The notes under the pieces were generated by a model. The model was not told the origin of the DNA and did no database searches. It was given only the letters and a program-made list of their open reading frames with translations. 64,000 bases of DNA from Elmis aenea (lineage: Eukaryota > Arthropoda > Insecta > Coleoptera > Elmidae), in assembly GCA_947652605.1 (NCBI GenBank), contig OX393576.1:54784966-54848965 (forward strand), read 5' to 3'. A program made the position numbers and the translations under genes. Shown here piece by piece: positions 35,503 to 46,849 of the stretch (within the stretch, counting starts at the first letter, position 1; every line of letters begins with the position of its first letter).

Positions 35503-37305
35503 TAATAAAAATAAAATTTGCAATTTGAAACAAAATGAAATCAAAGTCTACGTTATTAGGGGACATATCAAAATACCATTGTCAGTAAGCGTTTTTTAAA
35601 CAATAAAACATTGGTTTAGCAGTATACTTCAAACACCTTTTTCAATGTGGTATTACTTTTTATTTTGGGTTCAAAGTTATATAATTTTATGTACCTACTC
35701 TAAATTTCTGAATGGTGCAAGCTAGATGCAAGAAAAACTATATTATAAAAAAAACACGTCAAAAAATTGCTTATCTCAATCAATTTTGCAAAGTACTAAA
35801 AGTTGTAAAATGAAATCACATAGTTTTAAATTACTCTAAAAACTTTACCAAAATACACGTCAACCCTCGTTCAATGACGTAGGTAATTACAAAACATTTA
35901 AAATTAAGGTTTATTTCATAAAGAGAACAGTTCATGCTCTAATATTGTTTGATAAAAATACATACCTATAAAGGCTACACCATAATTTCAAGAAAATATG
36001 ATAAACATTTTCTTTATTACAAAGTAGTGTTAAATTTTCAATTTATTAAAGTCTTGATTTATTTTTTTTGGTTAACTCATTTTTTGTTTAAAAAAACACT
36101 GACGTTACATGAATAAACGTTTGTATCATTATTATCAGGATAAAATTATCGCGCAATCGTTGGGCGGGCGTTTATTTTACAAAATAAAACATTCTGACAG
36201 CTACAGGATGGTATAATACTTAATATCTCAATTTATATCACTACAAAAATTAATCACCGCAAAAAGATAGGTGCACGAAGTCGTAAAATATGTATTTATA
36301 ATAACAAATTGTTACAAATTTATCTGCGCATACTTTAACCACTGTAGCTGACTTAAGTGCCTGTAATAAATTGCTGCTACCATATAAGGAATAAAATAAA
36401 GCGCTATTTCATTAATACTACATTTCTATGCTGATGCCAAATGCTTTGCCAGATACCATCATTTTATTCGCGTATATGATTCGACAATCACAAATTATTT
36501 CGATAATGATAACATTTTTAATAACGTATTTAGGAATGTCGTCTCTAAATCACTTGAATGATGATACAAATACTATAAGCTTATCATTCTAGTGTTGCTT
36601 AATTACTACAAACCTCATTGTTTGTAAACAAATAGACCTTTGGAGTGTTCAAAACGGCAAACTGTTATAATTTTGCGTTTACACTGAGCGAACATTGACC
36701 GTCGCCTATCTGAGTTGCACTAAAAAATTATCATAATCAAGTAGATTAGATACTGTGATAAACGGTTTTTTTAAATATACATCTTGGTCTATAATTGAAA
36801 TAGCTTGGATTACATGCTTTATCAGGCTTTTAAGAGTTTTTTTTTGTCACTTAATTTGGTGCTTTTTGTTTAATATACGTGATATAATTTTACTTGTTAT
36901 CAATTATTTAATTTATTTGAGCATGCATGAAGTATTTCGCACTTTTTTGCTTCGCATGAACTATCCTCATAAATATCAGTTCGAATTATTTAATAGTACA
37001 GCTAAGACCATTAAGTTGATGTATCCTTTTGACGCTGTTGGAACTATAATGGCTACTTTGCGTGATAGTTAATTATATACCAGTTTAACTTTACATTATT
37101 TATTGTTTTTACGTCAACAGTTAACGGTATTATTTTCATATATAACATGTTAATTTGCAAGTTTCAAGCGATTACTTCATTAATTAATTTATTAAACGCT
37201 TATTCAAATACGTTTAGTAATTTTTATATTGCAAGAGAATAAGTTCGGGTTTGTTGCGTAACCCATAGTTTAGGTCTCCAAAATAAAGATTTTTCTATCT
37301 ATCTG
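35503..37305. other. Nothing recognised
   Basis: AT-rich. The 105-codon frame at 36755-37072 has no known domain and no supporting context. Confidence 0.35.
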
Positions 37306-37309
37306 TATG

Positions 37310-37575
37310 GGAGTTAAACTACAGCTGTCGCCGTCTCTCGCCTTTAGTTTGCCTGTCTTTCCAATCATCTTCACTTAAGCCTCTTGCAGCCATTGCTTCC
37401 TTTACTTCGTGACCCAAATATCTTCTTGGTCGACCTCTACTTCTTATATATGACAGCACCCACCTCCATATTTTTTTAGGTTATCTGTCTCCATTCATTC
37501 TTTGTATGTGCCCAAACATCTTCGTTGTTTTTATCTTCCACTGCCAAAATATAAAACGAAGTGTTCTGTAATTAT
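37310..37575 (-). pseudogene. Non-LTR retrotransposon ORF2 C-terminal relic
   Basis: The minus strand reads 'KMFGHIQRMNGDR', a stop, 'PKKIWRWVLSYIRSRGRPRR', 'YLGHEVKEAMAARGLSEDDW' and 'KDRQTKGERRRQL' before a stop near 37320. This is the typical C-terminal end of arthropod LINE ORF2 proteins and the best-preserved LINE piece here. Sister copy at 6350-6590. Confidence 0.7.
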
Positions 37576-37629
37576 ATTATACTTAGGCTGTTGTAATACA
37601 GAGGGCAGCAAAAAATTTTAATTTCTGGA

Positions 37630-37800
37630 TTCCAGATTTGAGGTATCCAGCGATGAACGATTCCCGTGTTGCAAGGTTCCATCGTTGCATGATTCCTGCG
37701 TTGAGTGATTCCAGCGTTGAACGATTCAAGATTTGAATGATTCTATCGGTGCATTTTCCAGACTTGAACAATCCATATTTGAATGTTCCAGATATTAATG
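37630..37800. repeat. Degenerate ~20-bp minisatellite
   Basis: Units of the form (C/T)GATTC...GTTG(A/C)A repeat irregularly every 18-21 bp: ACGATTCCCGTGTTGCA, ATGATTCCTGCGTTGAG, GTGATTCCAGCGTTGAA, ACGATTCAAGATTTGAA and so on, at least seven times. It interrupts the LINE relic. Confidence 0.6.
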
Positions 37801-37824
37801 GATTGCCCATGCAGTTGTCCAATG

Positions 37825-37910
37825 ATGGCTTTTGCTTGTCCTATTCGGTTTCTAATTTGTTGGTTGCTTATTGCATTGTCCGTTATTTCAATGGCCAGGT
37901 ATTTGCAGAT
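37825..37910 (-). pseudogene. LINE reverse transcriptase fragment upstream of the C-terminal relic
   Basis: The minus strand reads 'YLAIEITDNAISNQQIRNRI' and 'GQAKAIIG', colinear with the fragment at about 7030-7110 ('YLGNEITDNAKSNQETRNSI'). It belongs to the same insertion as 37310-37575. Confidence 0.6.
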
Positions 37911-38382
37911 TCTCTAGGCATGATTCGTCTTCTCCTTGCGCGTACAATTGGTATTTTCCATTTTTCACGACATTCATTAGCTAGCTGTGGATAATTTCAT
38001 AATTTTGTATATTCAAGATTTGGAAAAACCCTTTTAGATCACAAGAAGCATAATGGAACTCCCTTTTCGGATCTTGAAAATGGCATTGTGGAATAATACT
38101 TGGCGATATTATTTTCCAACGAAGAAGTAGGTAATATGTAAGATTAAAGGAAAAAATAATCGCTTTTTAATTAATAAATTCATTAATTAATTTAGTTATC
38201 GATTACCGATGAACGTCTTCAGAATTTTATTTTAATTTATAGATATAATTACGGTTTTTTCGTCTAACCTAACGTTATAGTGTCTAGTATTAGATATTTA
38301 CTTGAATAATAAATAATTCAAGTTTTACATCCTTTTTTTTAAATACAAATGTGTAAATGGCTCCTAAATTTTTGCTGATAAT
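37911..38382. other. Nothing recognised
   Basis: AT-rich. Confidence 0.3.
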
Positions 38383-38386
38383 TATA

Positions 38387-39302
38387 CCGGGTGATTCAGT
38401 GTGACTGTCGCACCCCTATCACTTTTTAATTATTCAAAATAACCCCAACAAGCCTTATATTTTTGGAAACGGCGACAAATTCTCTATTCAATGATGTGCA
38501 TTTGTTATCTCTACGATGACGTATGTCAAATCCGCGATAGGCAACTGTTTTTTTTTTAATTACATAGTATAAATTTTTTTGTTGATTCGGATAGAGAATT
38601 TAATTCTGAATCCGACCCTGTATTAAAAAAGTATGCATAGGCACATAAGAAAATTTTCGAGAAAAATCAGTTCAAAGTTTATTCAAATTATAGCAAACAG
38701 TCTATTTAACATAACAAAAAACAATCAAATCTTAAAAATTATACTATAACTATCAATGCAAATGTATTAAAAGTTAATTTTTAATAGAAATAAAAACAAA
38801 TAATAAACGCCGACATAAAAAATTTACCGCCCTTCGCGTCTTCTATTTGTAACTGCTTGACTGAAATTAAAGTCTAATTTATCATGTCGACTTTTATTAT
38901 TTGTTTTTATTTTTATTAAACATTAACTTTTAATACATTAGCATTGATAGTTATAGTAAAATTTTTAAGATTTTTGTTATATGTTAAATAAACTGTTTGC
39001 TATGATTTAAATAAACTTTTAACTGATCTTTCTCGAAAATTTTCTTATGTATGCATACTTTTTGAGTACATGGTCGGATTCAGAATTAAATTCTCTATCC
39101 GAATCAACAAAAAAATGTATACTATGTAATTTAAGAAAAAACAGTTGCCTATCGCGGATTTGACATACGTCATCGTAGAGATAACAAATGCACATCATTG
39201 AATAGAGAATTTGTCGCCGTTTCCAAAAATATAAGGTTTGTTGGGGTTGTTTTGAATAATTAAAAAGTTATAGGGGTGCGACAGTCAAACTGAATCACCC
39301 GG
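38387..39302. mobile_element. TA-flanked fold-back element, CCGGGTGATTCAG ends
   Basis: The element is a near-perfect palindrome: TA-CCGGGTGATTCAGTGTGAC at the left and GTCAAACTGAATCACCCGG-TA at the right. Arms of about 430 bp share GTCGCACCCCTATCACTTTT, GAAACGGCGACAAATTC and ATGACGTATGTCAAATCCGC blocks in mirrored order, around a centre near 38840. No ORF of note. The copy at 55135-55654 has lost most of its left arm. Confidence 0.9.
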
Positions 39303-39306
39303 TATA

Positions 39307-41105
39307 ATATCGGAATTCTGAAAAATGTCAAAATTATACAAAATTGAATAATAGAATACTTAGTAGAAAAAATTTAATATCTAAGACGCAATTTTTATTT
39401 CAAAAAGGTTTGTTTTCTTTTTTTTTTTAATTGTTGAATTGTTTATTTCAATTTTTCGTGGCTAGATACATTAGGTATCAATTTTTTTTATTACAATGAA
39501 GAAAACAGGTTTGTTGTCTAACCTACTATTTAAGTCTTTAGTATTGTAGCTCATTGATTAAAGATTTTTACCAATATTTATTTTTATTATTTAATAAAGT
39601 TGAAAATGGCTTTGACCTTAGTTGTTAATGATTTCAAAACATCATGAGTTTGGTTATGTCGCAACAGCACAGAAATAAATTAGCGAAATATCGAATTACA
39701 TCAAATTCGATTGATATGTTTCACAATCGAAATAAAATTAATTTAATTTAAAATTGCCTTCATTAGATACTATCATGTTTTCACCGTCATTAGCGTCATT
39801 AGCACGTTGCATTATTTAGGTAACGATTTCGCAACAGCTGCAAAAACTTCCTTTGTTGCAAATATCTTGATTCAGTAAAATAAACAAATAAAATTTTCTT
39901 TGGGTTTGTTGTAGGAATTATCACGTTTTCACTCAGTTACAAAACTAGGGATTTGTTTACAATTGCAGTATGTTTACTGCGCGTTTTTTTTTTACGAAGG
40001 AATAATTGTTATTTACATAGGTGGACCGGTTTTATTTGTGGGTGGGCTCATTATTTGGAAAACAGTTTTTAATACTTGACTTTTTTATGGCAAGGAAGTA
40101 TACTGTTGTTATGTAAAAAAAAAAAAACTTTCATAACAGCTACTTGAAGAAGACATAAAAAGACAGTTTCACAAATCGCAAAATATAGGTGTGTATGATT
40201 GTTTCTCTAAACATTTATAGTCATCGGTTGCACAATAAAAATAAATAAAGGAAATTATTATTATAACGGTTGTTATAAAGATTATTTGTGAAGTCGTTAA
40301 TAGAATTCCTAGAATTAAATACAACTTATAAATAACTCGCAGGAAATAACGTTTATATCAATAGTAAGGTTACTTACGAGTAATTTAGTCGATGGTAACT
40401 GTAATATACCTAAGGAGTGTCCATTAGAAGGGTCGTTTTTTACTTCATAAGGTAATGAAAAATATTGTTTTAATAAAATCTTACGTAGGTACCTAACCGT
40501 ACTGTCTTGGTATAGGTACTTTGTTGAGGAAGCAGTACTTATTACAGTGGTTCGATTTTTATACTGTTTTACATAAAAGAAAAATTTAGAGTCTAGAGTA
40601 ATATACTACATATGTATACACAATGCAACACAAATAAACTTCCCCATTAAAAATAACTTTAAGTAAAAATAACTAGTTTTTTTCACAAATCTTTTATGAA
40701 AATGCAAGACCACTTTCAAGACTCTAATCTTTTCGTCAGTAAAAATCTTGTTCGTTTACCTACGTGCTCACTGGCACTGGCATTTTTTTTTTAAACTGCC
40801 AAAATTGTAATACTGCGATCAAATATTACCCCAGCATAAGTTGTTGGTATGCCTAATAAAACAACGTTTTTCAAATGAAACGATGTTTTAATTTTTACTA
40901 AAGTTAGATTCTGTGGTGGTATGGCAGAAGTTGATGTGTCACTTTTTCATGTTTTTGAGAAATCAAAGAAATAACTTTTAGTCGTTATTATAAAATCACT
41001 AAATGTGAGTATAATCACAAGTAGGTAAGTTTAATAAATGGTTATATTCATACTTTGACATCTACCTGTTTTCAATCAAAATAATCTTTAATCTGGGGGT
41101 GGGGG
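39307..41105. other. Nothing recognised
   Basis: AT-rich. Confidence 0.4.
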
Positions 41106-41124
41106 GCGAGTATGACACCTACAT

Positions 41125-41410
41125 AGTACCGTCGCGCGGGGTGACTTGAGCCATTTTTCCACAAAGTCTTTTACGTTTTTTCATGTAATTATAAAACTTG
41201 AAAGGTTCTGTGTTTGAAAATTGGAGGAAAGGATACAAACTGCATGCCCTATAGTTTGACAAAAGCTCAGAACTCATAAAAACTTGGATTTTTTAAAATT
41301 CAAGCGGTGGCTCATGACACCCCATGGATTAAGCCACATGATAATAACGTGCATATTTGATGCTCTACTGCAAATTTAGCCCCCTACTGAGGCAAAATGA
41401 GCCACCCACA
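41125..41410. mobile_element. Possible DNA-transposon end, TACCGTCGCGCGGGGTGACT
   Basis: The left boundary TACCGT...GGGGTGACTTGAGCC resembles in design the TACCGT...GGGC.ACTTGGGAC ends at 45306. Inside, GTGGCTCATGACACCCC and AAATGAGCCACCCACAG repeat the GAGCCA motif. No right end found. Confidence 0.3.
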
Positions 41411-42367
41411 GTGTTTTAAAAAAAAACTGCCAATTTTTACCCATAGAATATCAAAAAAAAATATAAATCGCTGGTATTTTATTAAAAATTTGCATTTACG
41501 GAATAAGCAGACTTAACATAAGTACAATCATATTAACAGGTGTTGCATGACGTAACGGCCAAACTTAAGAAGCATGTTCCTTGAGTCAATTTAAGCAAAA
41601 AAGGTTATATAAAGACCACATAGTCCAAAACTCGATGGTTATTGAATTATAGACCTTTAAAGTTTATAAAAAAAGGCAAATTTTAACACAAAAAGTATGA
41701 AATACCGCTTTTACCTTCTAAAATATTGATTTAACAACAAAATGTTTCATATAAAAGATGCATGGCTATCTTTTCTGCGCCTTATGGTATACTCGATTTT
41801 GTTTTGTTTTTTACGGTTTACTTGCTATGGCAACCAAGCTACTTATTTTAAATAGAACACCCTGTATATTATTACATTTTTGGATTCGTGTTTAAATGTA
41901 CTTTATAATATGTGAAAGGTCATATAGGCCTAAAATTAACCGTTTTCGAGTAATTAATTTTTTTCTTGAAAATTTTGAGCCCGGTATGTAGACATGAGCA
42001 ATACCAAATGAGTGACATATCATGTTTTGCCCACCTCCCTTTTTACAGATTAAGACATATCAATATTTGCCACTGCCCATAGCCCTCTCGTCTGTAAAAT
42101 TTTGACTTATCGAATTGTGCCAACTTATGAAAACCATTTTTAAGAAGACATTTCAACTGAAAACTAAAATATGAAAATTTTGGACATATCAACTTCTACC
42201 ATAACACCACTCATATATAAAATATTTTTCAAAGAAGCATTTTTTCCTAACATGTCGATAATATGCTTATACTTTGTTTGGAATTTCTGTACATGATTTT
42301 AATTTTTTCTCGATTATTTTTATAAATAATGTTAATTTTTTGCTTTTCCACTTTTGTATTAGCATTA
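41411..42367. other. Mostly unassigned; isolated GAACACCCTG-TA end at 41863-41876
   Basis: TTTAAATAGAACACCCTGTA is a lone right-hand end of the TA-flanked group; no partner left end was found. Confidence 0.4.
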
Positions 42368-42749
42368 TTAAATCACTGCTGCTAGTTGATTCTCCCAGAT
42401 CTCTTCTTCTCCTCCAACATCTGTAGTTATGCAACTACTGGCATCGCTATCTTCAAACAAAACTTTTCTTGTATTAGGGAGTAATACTTTATTAGGAACT
42501 AATTTAAATGGTGCAGTTGCAATACTATTTAATAAATTTTTTAGTTCACTCAAATTCTAAATTATACTCACATCGAAATGCAACAATATATTTTACTATT
42601 TTCGCTTACGTCGGAAATACGTCTTGCTGCATCGAACCATTTTGTTCTTTTGGTGGAATTCTTCGGAAAAACAAAACACAATTTTTTTTGTTTTTATAGA
42701 AGTGGTCCTACATTTCAGGCACAAAACACCACTTTCTGTAAGACGACAT
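42368..42749 (-). pseudogene. THAP-domain protein relic
   Basis: On the minus strand from ATG at 42749 the sequence reads 'MSSYRKWCFVPE', then after one-base slips 'CRTTSIKT', 'FPKNSTKRTKWFDAARRISD' and 'VSENSKIYCC', then 'HFDVS'. This is the THAP zinc-finger pattern: C-x(2-4)-C near the start, a Pro and a 'W...A.R' block, then C-x2-H. The residues between the last C and H are lost by a small deletion. The downstream frame to 42368 gives 'KVLFEDSDASS' and an acidic tail ending 'QLAAVI'. THAP domains bind DNA and occur in host factors and in transposases such as P-type elements. At least three frameshifts argue for a dead TE-derived copy. Confidence 0.6.
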
Positions 42750-42849
42750 TGTTGCGTTATATTTACAAGCACCTTTTGACGTCATTTCTTGTGCACATCG
42801 CCCCTGCCGTTTACGGCGCAACTTGCCGCGGGGAAGCTTTAATCGTTAA

Positions 42850-43243
42850 TCTATATATATAAAAGAGCTTGTTTGTTTGTGTGTTTGTGTGTTTGTGTGT
42901 TTGTTTGTTCGCTATAGAATCCTAGGTCCGTTGACCGATCGGGACCAAATTTTGCACAGTTACTATTTAGGACCCAACGGATCAAACGCCGTATAAATAA
43001 CGGCCGGAAATGCCCGGGAACGACCGGAAACGTCCGCCGGGTGCGAGCGCGGAGCGCGAGTAGTCTGACCAAATTTTGCACAGTTACTATTTAGGACCCA
43101 ACGGATCAAACGCCGTATAAATAACGGCCGGAAATGCCCGGGAACGACCGGAAACGTCCGCCGGGTGCGAGCGCGGAGCGCGAGTAGTCTGCGATTGATA
43201 AAAGAATTGTTATCACCCGTGCAACGCCGGGTAAATCGCCTAG
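42850..43243. mobile_element. Non-autonomous Helitron
   Basis: It starts TCTATATATATAAAAGAGC after an A and ends in CTAG followed by T, the A^T insertion typical of Helitrons. Eleven bases before the end lies a hairpin, ACCCG...CGGGT (43215-43232), as required for Helitron 3' ends. There are no inverted repeats or target duplication. A GT-rich microsatellite (42870-42905) follows the 5' end. The interior is GC-rich and contains an exact 124-bp tandem duplication. Confidence 0.85.
42943..43190. repeat. Identical 124-bp tandem duplication in the Helitron
   Basis: GACCAAATTTTGCACAGTTA begins both copies (42943 and 43067) and each ends GCGCGAGTAGTCT. I compared the copies base by base and saw no difference. 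Confidence 0.9.
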
Positions 43244-44220
43244 TAATAAATAAACGAAGTTGATTTAAACAATTTTAACTTCACATATGATATTCTGAAC
43301 ACAAAATCTATCAATTTCTAAAGAAATTAAAAATTAGTGTAAACGCCCACTGTCTCTCGAATTTTTTCGCAATATTTAAGAAACACCCTGTAGAAACTTT
43401 TCCGAAAAGTTCACCAATACATAATATTTTGGTAATAACGTGAAAATCTATCCATAAAGAAAATTGATCTACCAAAGTCCAAACACCAACGTTGTACACT
43501 CCAAGCAATGACTGTAATCAAAGAATTAGTTTTACTAAAGCTGAAATCTTCATAAATTGATTATTAATGATCATAGTTACGGTTTCTTGAGTAATCAGTG
43601 GTTTTATCAAAACAGATCTAACAGTTACAATCGATTATGTTATTATATACGTTAAGAAATATCGTACAAATAATATTTTACCGTTTCAAAAATTTAGAGC
43701 ATCTAACAAACAAATTAATTTGTTGGCAATGTAGCAACAGTGTCAGCAGGACGTCCTTTGGTGTTCAGATCTACGCCGCACATCATTTGTTTCAAGCTCT
43801 GCTACGAGCAATAGAGTCCAGATATTAATCGGTTGATAAATATAATAACATTTGTTTAGCTGTTGAACTGTGTCGATTTGCGACAGCCCAGATACTCGTG
43901 TGAAACGCGTTTGTATTACATAATTTTTGCTATAGGTGTTAAATAAACCGAATAGGTTCACTAGATGGAAAGGCGCGGTGAGTCAATAATAGTTTTGGCA
44001 TAAATGTACGCCATTGGCTTAAACATGGGTACATCTTACATACATTTTTACAATCCCTTTATAGTTTGCAATTATATTACGTAATCCCAGACTATAATTA
44101 GCGTGTAAGTTATCTCAGTAAATAAAAATTCTGTTTGACCGAATTTATAAAGTTGAAGGCTACAGTTCGAATTTACTATGTATATTGACTGACAAATATA
44201 ATATTGAAATTGGCTGACAG
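43244..44220. other. Nothing recognised except a lone AAGAAACACCCTG-TA end at 43378-43391
   Basis: The lone end belongs to the TA-flanked group; no partner is seen. Confidence 0.35.
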
Positions 44221-44457
44221 TTATAGTAGTCGCAGCGAGAAGTGAACTGTGACGCAGAAACCAAAACTGGTCCAAAGCGTTTATTACTGCACCACCTAAA
44301 AACATCGGCCTGTCTCAGCAACGTGGTTATAACCTGTAAATCACAGCAGTCAAATTAAGTCCACTAAAAGTCAACGTTTTTAGAAAAGTCTAAATATCAA
44401 TCGCGATCCCCTCTCTTTGCGCATCTCGCGGTCCACTTCTCGCTGCGACCACTATAA
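44221..44457. mobile_element. MITE family X, copy 2
   Basis: TTATAGTAGTCGCAGCGAGA at the left is mirrored by TCTCGCTGCGACCACTATAA at the right. The core between them (GTGACGCAGAAACCAAAACT to TTTGCGCATCTCGCGGTCC) matches copy 1 at 6603-6828 in reverse orientation. The arm sequence GTCGCAGCGAGAAGTG replaces the GTTTTAACTTAAAGTG of copy 1 at both ends. TA flanks are possible. Confidence 0.75.
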
Positions 44458-44950
44458 CGCCGTTTCATCACTGGGACTTGACCGGATATGACGAAAATAA
44501 TCGCTCGGGGGGGCTGACTGAGTGGAAAAATCGTTTATGAATCCGTTAATAGCCTACATTTTAATTGGATTAGAGTTTTAATACAACACTCACTAAATGC
44601 GCCAACTAAATTTTTTTTACGTGTAATGTATAATTAAACAGTCTGCAGGTAATTAGCTCTTGGTTTAATACCATTGAAGGATTTGATGGTATAATTATAT
44701 TTAATTTATACACTAATTTAGTGTGTAATAATATGTGCAAAGGTTAAATCTTGCGAGAGAACATAATCTATCGGTTTTAGTAAACACTGACGAAATTAAA
44801 TGCAATTTTTTCCTTAGCATAAAAAATACCATCAAACTGTGTAGGGACTATAAAAAAAAATTAAAATGCGATACTAAAACGCTTTGCGATCAAAATATAC
44901 AAGCTCATTGAAATTCGACTTCTAACGAGGCGATCTCCCTTATTATAAAA
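44458..44950. other. Nothing recognised
   Basis: AT-rich. Confidence 0.3.
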
Positions 44951-45305
44951 GCTAGATTCAGGGCTGTCCAACTTCTATATAAAAGCGGGCCATTTTTATC
45001 TCCAATGTTTTAAAGGACCACTGCTGAGTATAATTTTAATAGGCGAAACAAAATGTTATGTATACAGGGTGTCCCAGATTACATTTCCAGCATGGGGATC
45101 TCGCTTATTATAAGAGGTACATGTTTGTTTAAATTAGATGAATTATTCCTTAGTATGAGAGGAGCCACAATTAATTTTTAAAAGTACAAAATTCCTCGTA
45201 CTTCAGAAGATATAACAAAGAATATGAAAATGTTGAATTTCTTTTTTCTCTCATAATTTTTTTGTCTTACACATTAGAACAATTTTATTGGTACCTTTTT
45301 AGGTA

Positions 45306-46187
45306 CCGTAGAATAGGGCAACTTGGGACAGTAGGGTAACTTGGGACAAAATGATATTCTCACCTAAAAATTTTGTTTACAACTGTCAACTTTTGAGATA
45401 ATCAAAGTTGCTTAGTAGAGTTTTAAAAGTATCATATAAGCTTAAAAAAACGAATCAGTTTTTAAAATTACTACAAGACGGTAAGTTGTTGCATCCATTT
45501 TTTTAAATTAATATAAAATGGCCGAATTAAGAACTGTTTAAAATTTCTCTTGTACTTTTGTTCTGAAAATATACGTTTAATATTAAGTCTTGAATAACTT
45601 ATCTCATTTTTTTATTTAATACCTACTACCTATGTTCAAAAATGAATGATTGTCCGTTTTGGTGAACATTTTTGTTCAAAAATGATTGTCTCATTAGTTT
45701 TTAATTCAATTAATATATTGAATCCTGCTTTAAAAATTTTTTTTACAAATGAGACAATCATTTTTAAACAGAGGTAGTACAATTTTTTTAATTTTTCCAA
45801 TCAAAATATCGTTTAGTTTAAAATTTTTGTAATTTGCGAATTAAAGTTTTATTTTCTTTATTTTTGATTTTTTTTTTCATGTTGGATAATTGTGAAAGAT
45901 CAATTTAATATAAAAAATATAATATAACTGTCCCAAGTAGGCTAAACTTGAGTCAAACTACTGAAATTTATGTGTCCCAAGTTTCCCGGTCTTGAGTATT
46001 ACTTGGGACAGAAAGTTTTTTTTTGTTGGTATCTTGTATATATACATATATATTTATTTTATATATAGAATATTGTTCATTGGCACCTCACCCAATTACA
46101 TGAAAAAATTCAAAGTTTTTAATTAAAAAATGAACGTGGTACACGCTTTTAAATGTTGAAACTGTCCCAAGTAGCCCCATTCTACGG
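45306..46187. mobile_element. Nested TA-flanked MITE, CCGTAGAATRGGGC ends
   Basis: CCGTAGAATAGGGCAACTTG at the left is mirrored by CAAGTAGCCCCATTCTACGG at the right. Compared with the intact opposite arm of the host element, the insertion falls in AGGTACTTTT and duplicated TA (or GTAC). Repeated CTTGGGACA-type motifs occur near both ends, and mirrored AAAATGATTGTCTCAT segments near the middle. No coding sequence. Confidence 0.8.
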
Positions 46188-46594
46188 TACTTTTTTATGT
46201 AGAATGTAACTGTTATTTTAGATTTTTTTAACACCATTTTCGAGATATTACCCCTAATTTCATTTTTTCTTATGGGCCGCGAAGTTGGCTATGGAATAGT
46301 TAAATGTGCCTTTTTACTCGTTTAAATAAGATATTACTTGCTTTATAAATAAGTCGGAAAATGAGAAAAAAAAATCCTATTTTACCCATCACTTATCAAG
46401 CCACCTATGAAAATAAAAATAAAAAACAACTAATTAAATGTCAAATGATAGTTACTATTTGTGTGGTTGGTATCATTTATTGGAATTTTATAGTATTGTT
46501 GTGTATGTAATTCGATAGTCTTTTTAGCAAATTTGTTATCATATAATTATGGGCACATTTACAACTAATTAAAAATTTTAAATGTTGAGATGCT

Positions 46595-46849
46595 TCATTC
46601 TTTGCAATAGAAACGGTGTAAAATAGATAATTCTAATTCTTTATTGATTTGTTTTGGATTTTTGGTTGGTTTCTCGAAGAAACCAAATTCTTTTAAATTT
46701 ATTTCCAAATTTCTGTAATTACACACCCTTCGTTGCCTTTTCTCGGGGTATAGCTCTAAGTATATTCGCTCAGCTTCTACACAGTTTTTATGGTAAAGAA
46801 TGTAGCATCTCAACATGTCAAATTTGTCGTTATTTTTAAATGTAGCCAT
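46595..46849 (-). CDS. DUF4817-like helix-turn-helix ORF of the fold-back element (partial)
   Basis: From ATG at 46849 the frame gives 84 residues. 'MATFKNNDKFDMLRCYILYH' and 'KNCVEAERIYLELYPE' match in pattern the insect transposon domain known as DUF4817, in which an 'E..DM...Y....N...A.R.Y...YP.R' helix-turn-helix segment is followed by 'R......L.E.GSF.K'; here 'INLKEFGFFEKPTKNPKQIN' occupies that place. In family members this N-terminal domain precedes a longer transposase; here the frame ends after about 84 codons, and the remainder is replaced by the second arm. The open frame extends upstream to 46939, but the residues before this Met are hydrophobic and come from the arm. Likely role, by family: DNA binding by a transposase. 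No catalytic part remains. Confidence 0.55.
   Translation of the reverse strand: MATFKNNDKFDMLRCYILYHKNCVEAERIYLELYPEKRQRRVCNYRNLEINLKEFGFFEKPTKNPKQINKELELSILHRFYCKE

Noticed and set aside
36755..37072. 105-codon open frame
   Set aside because: AT-biased hydrophobic translation with no domain, no splice or promoter context; expected by chance in DNA this AT-rich.
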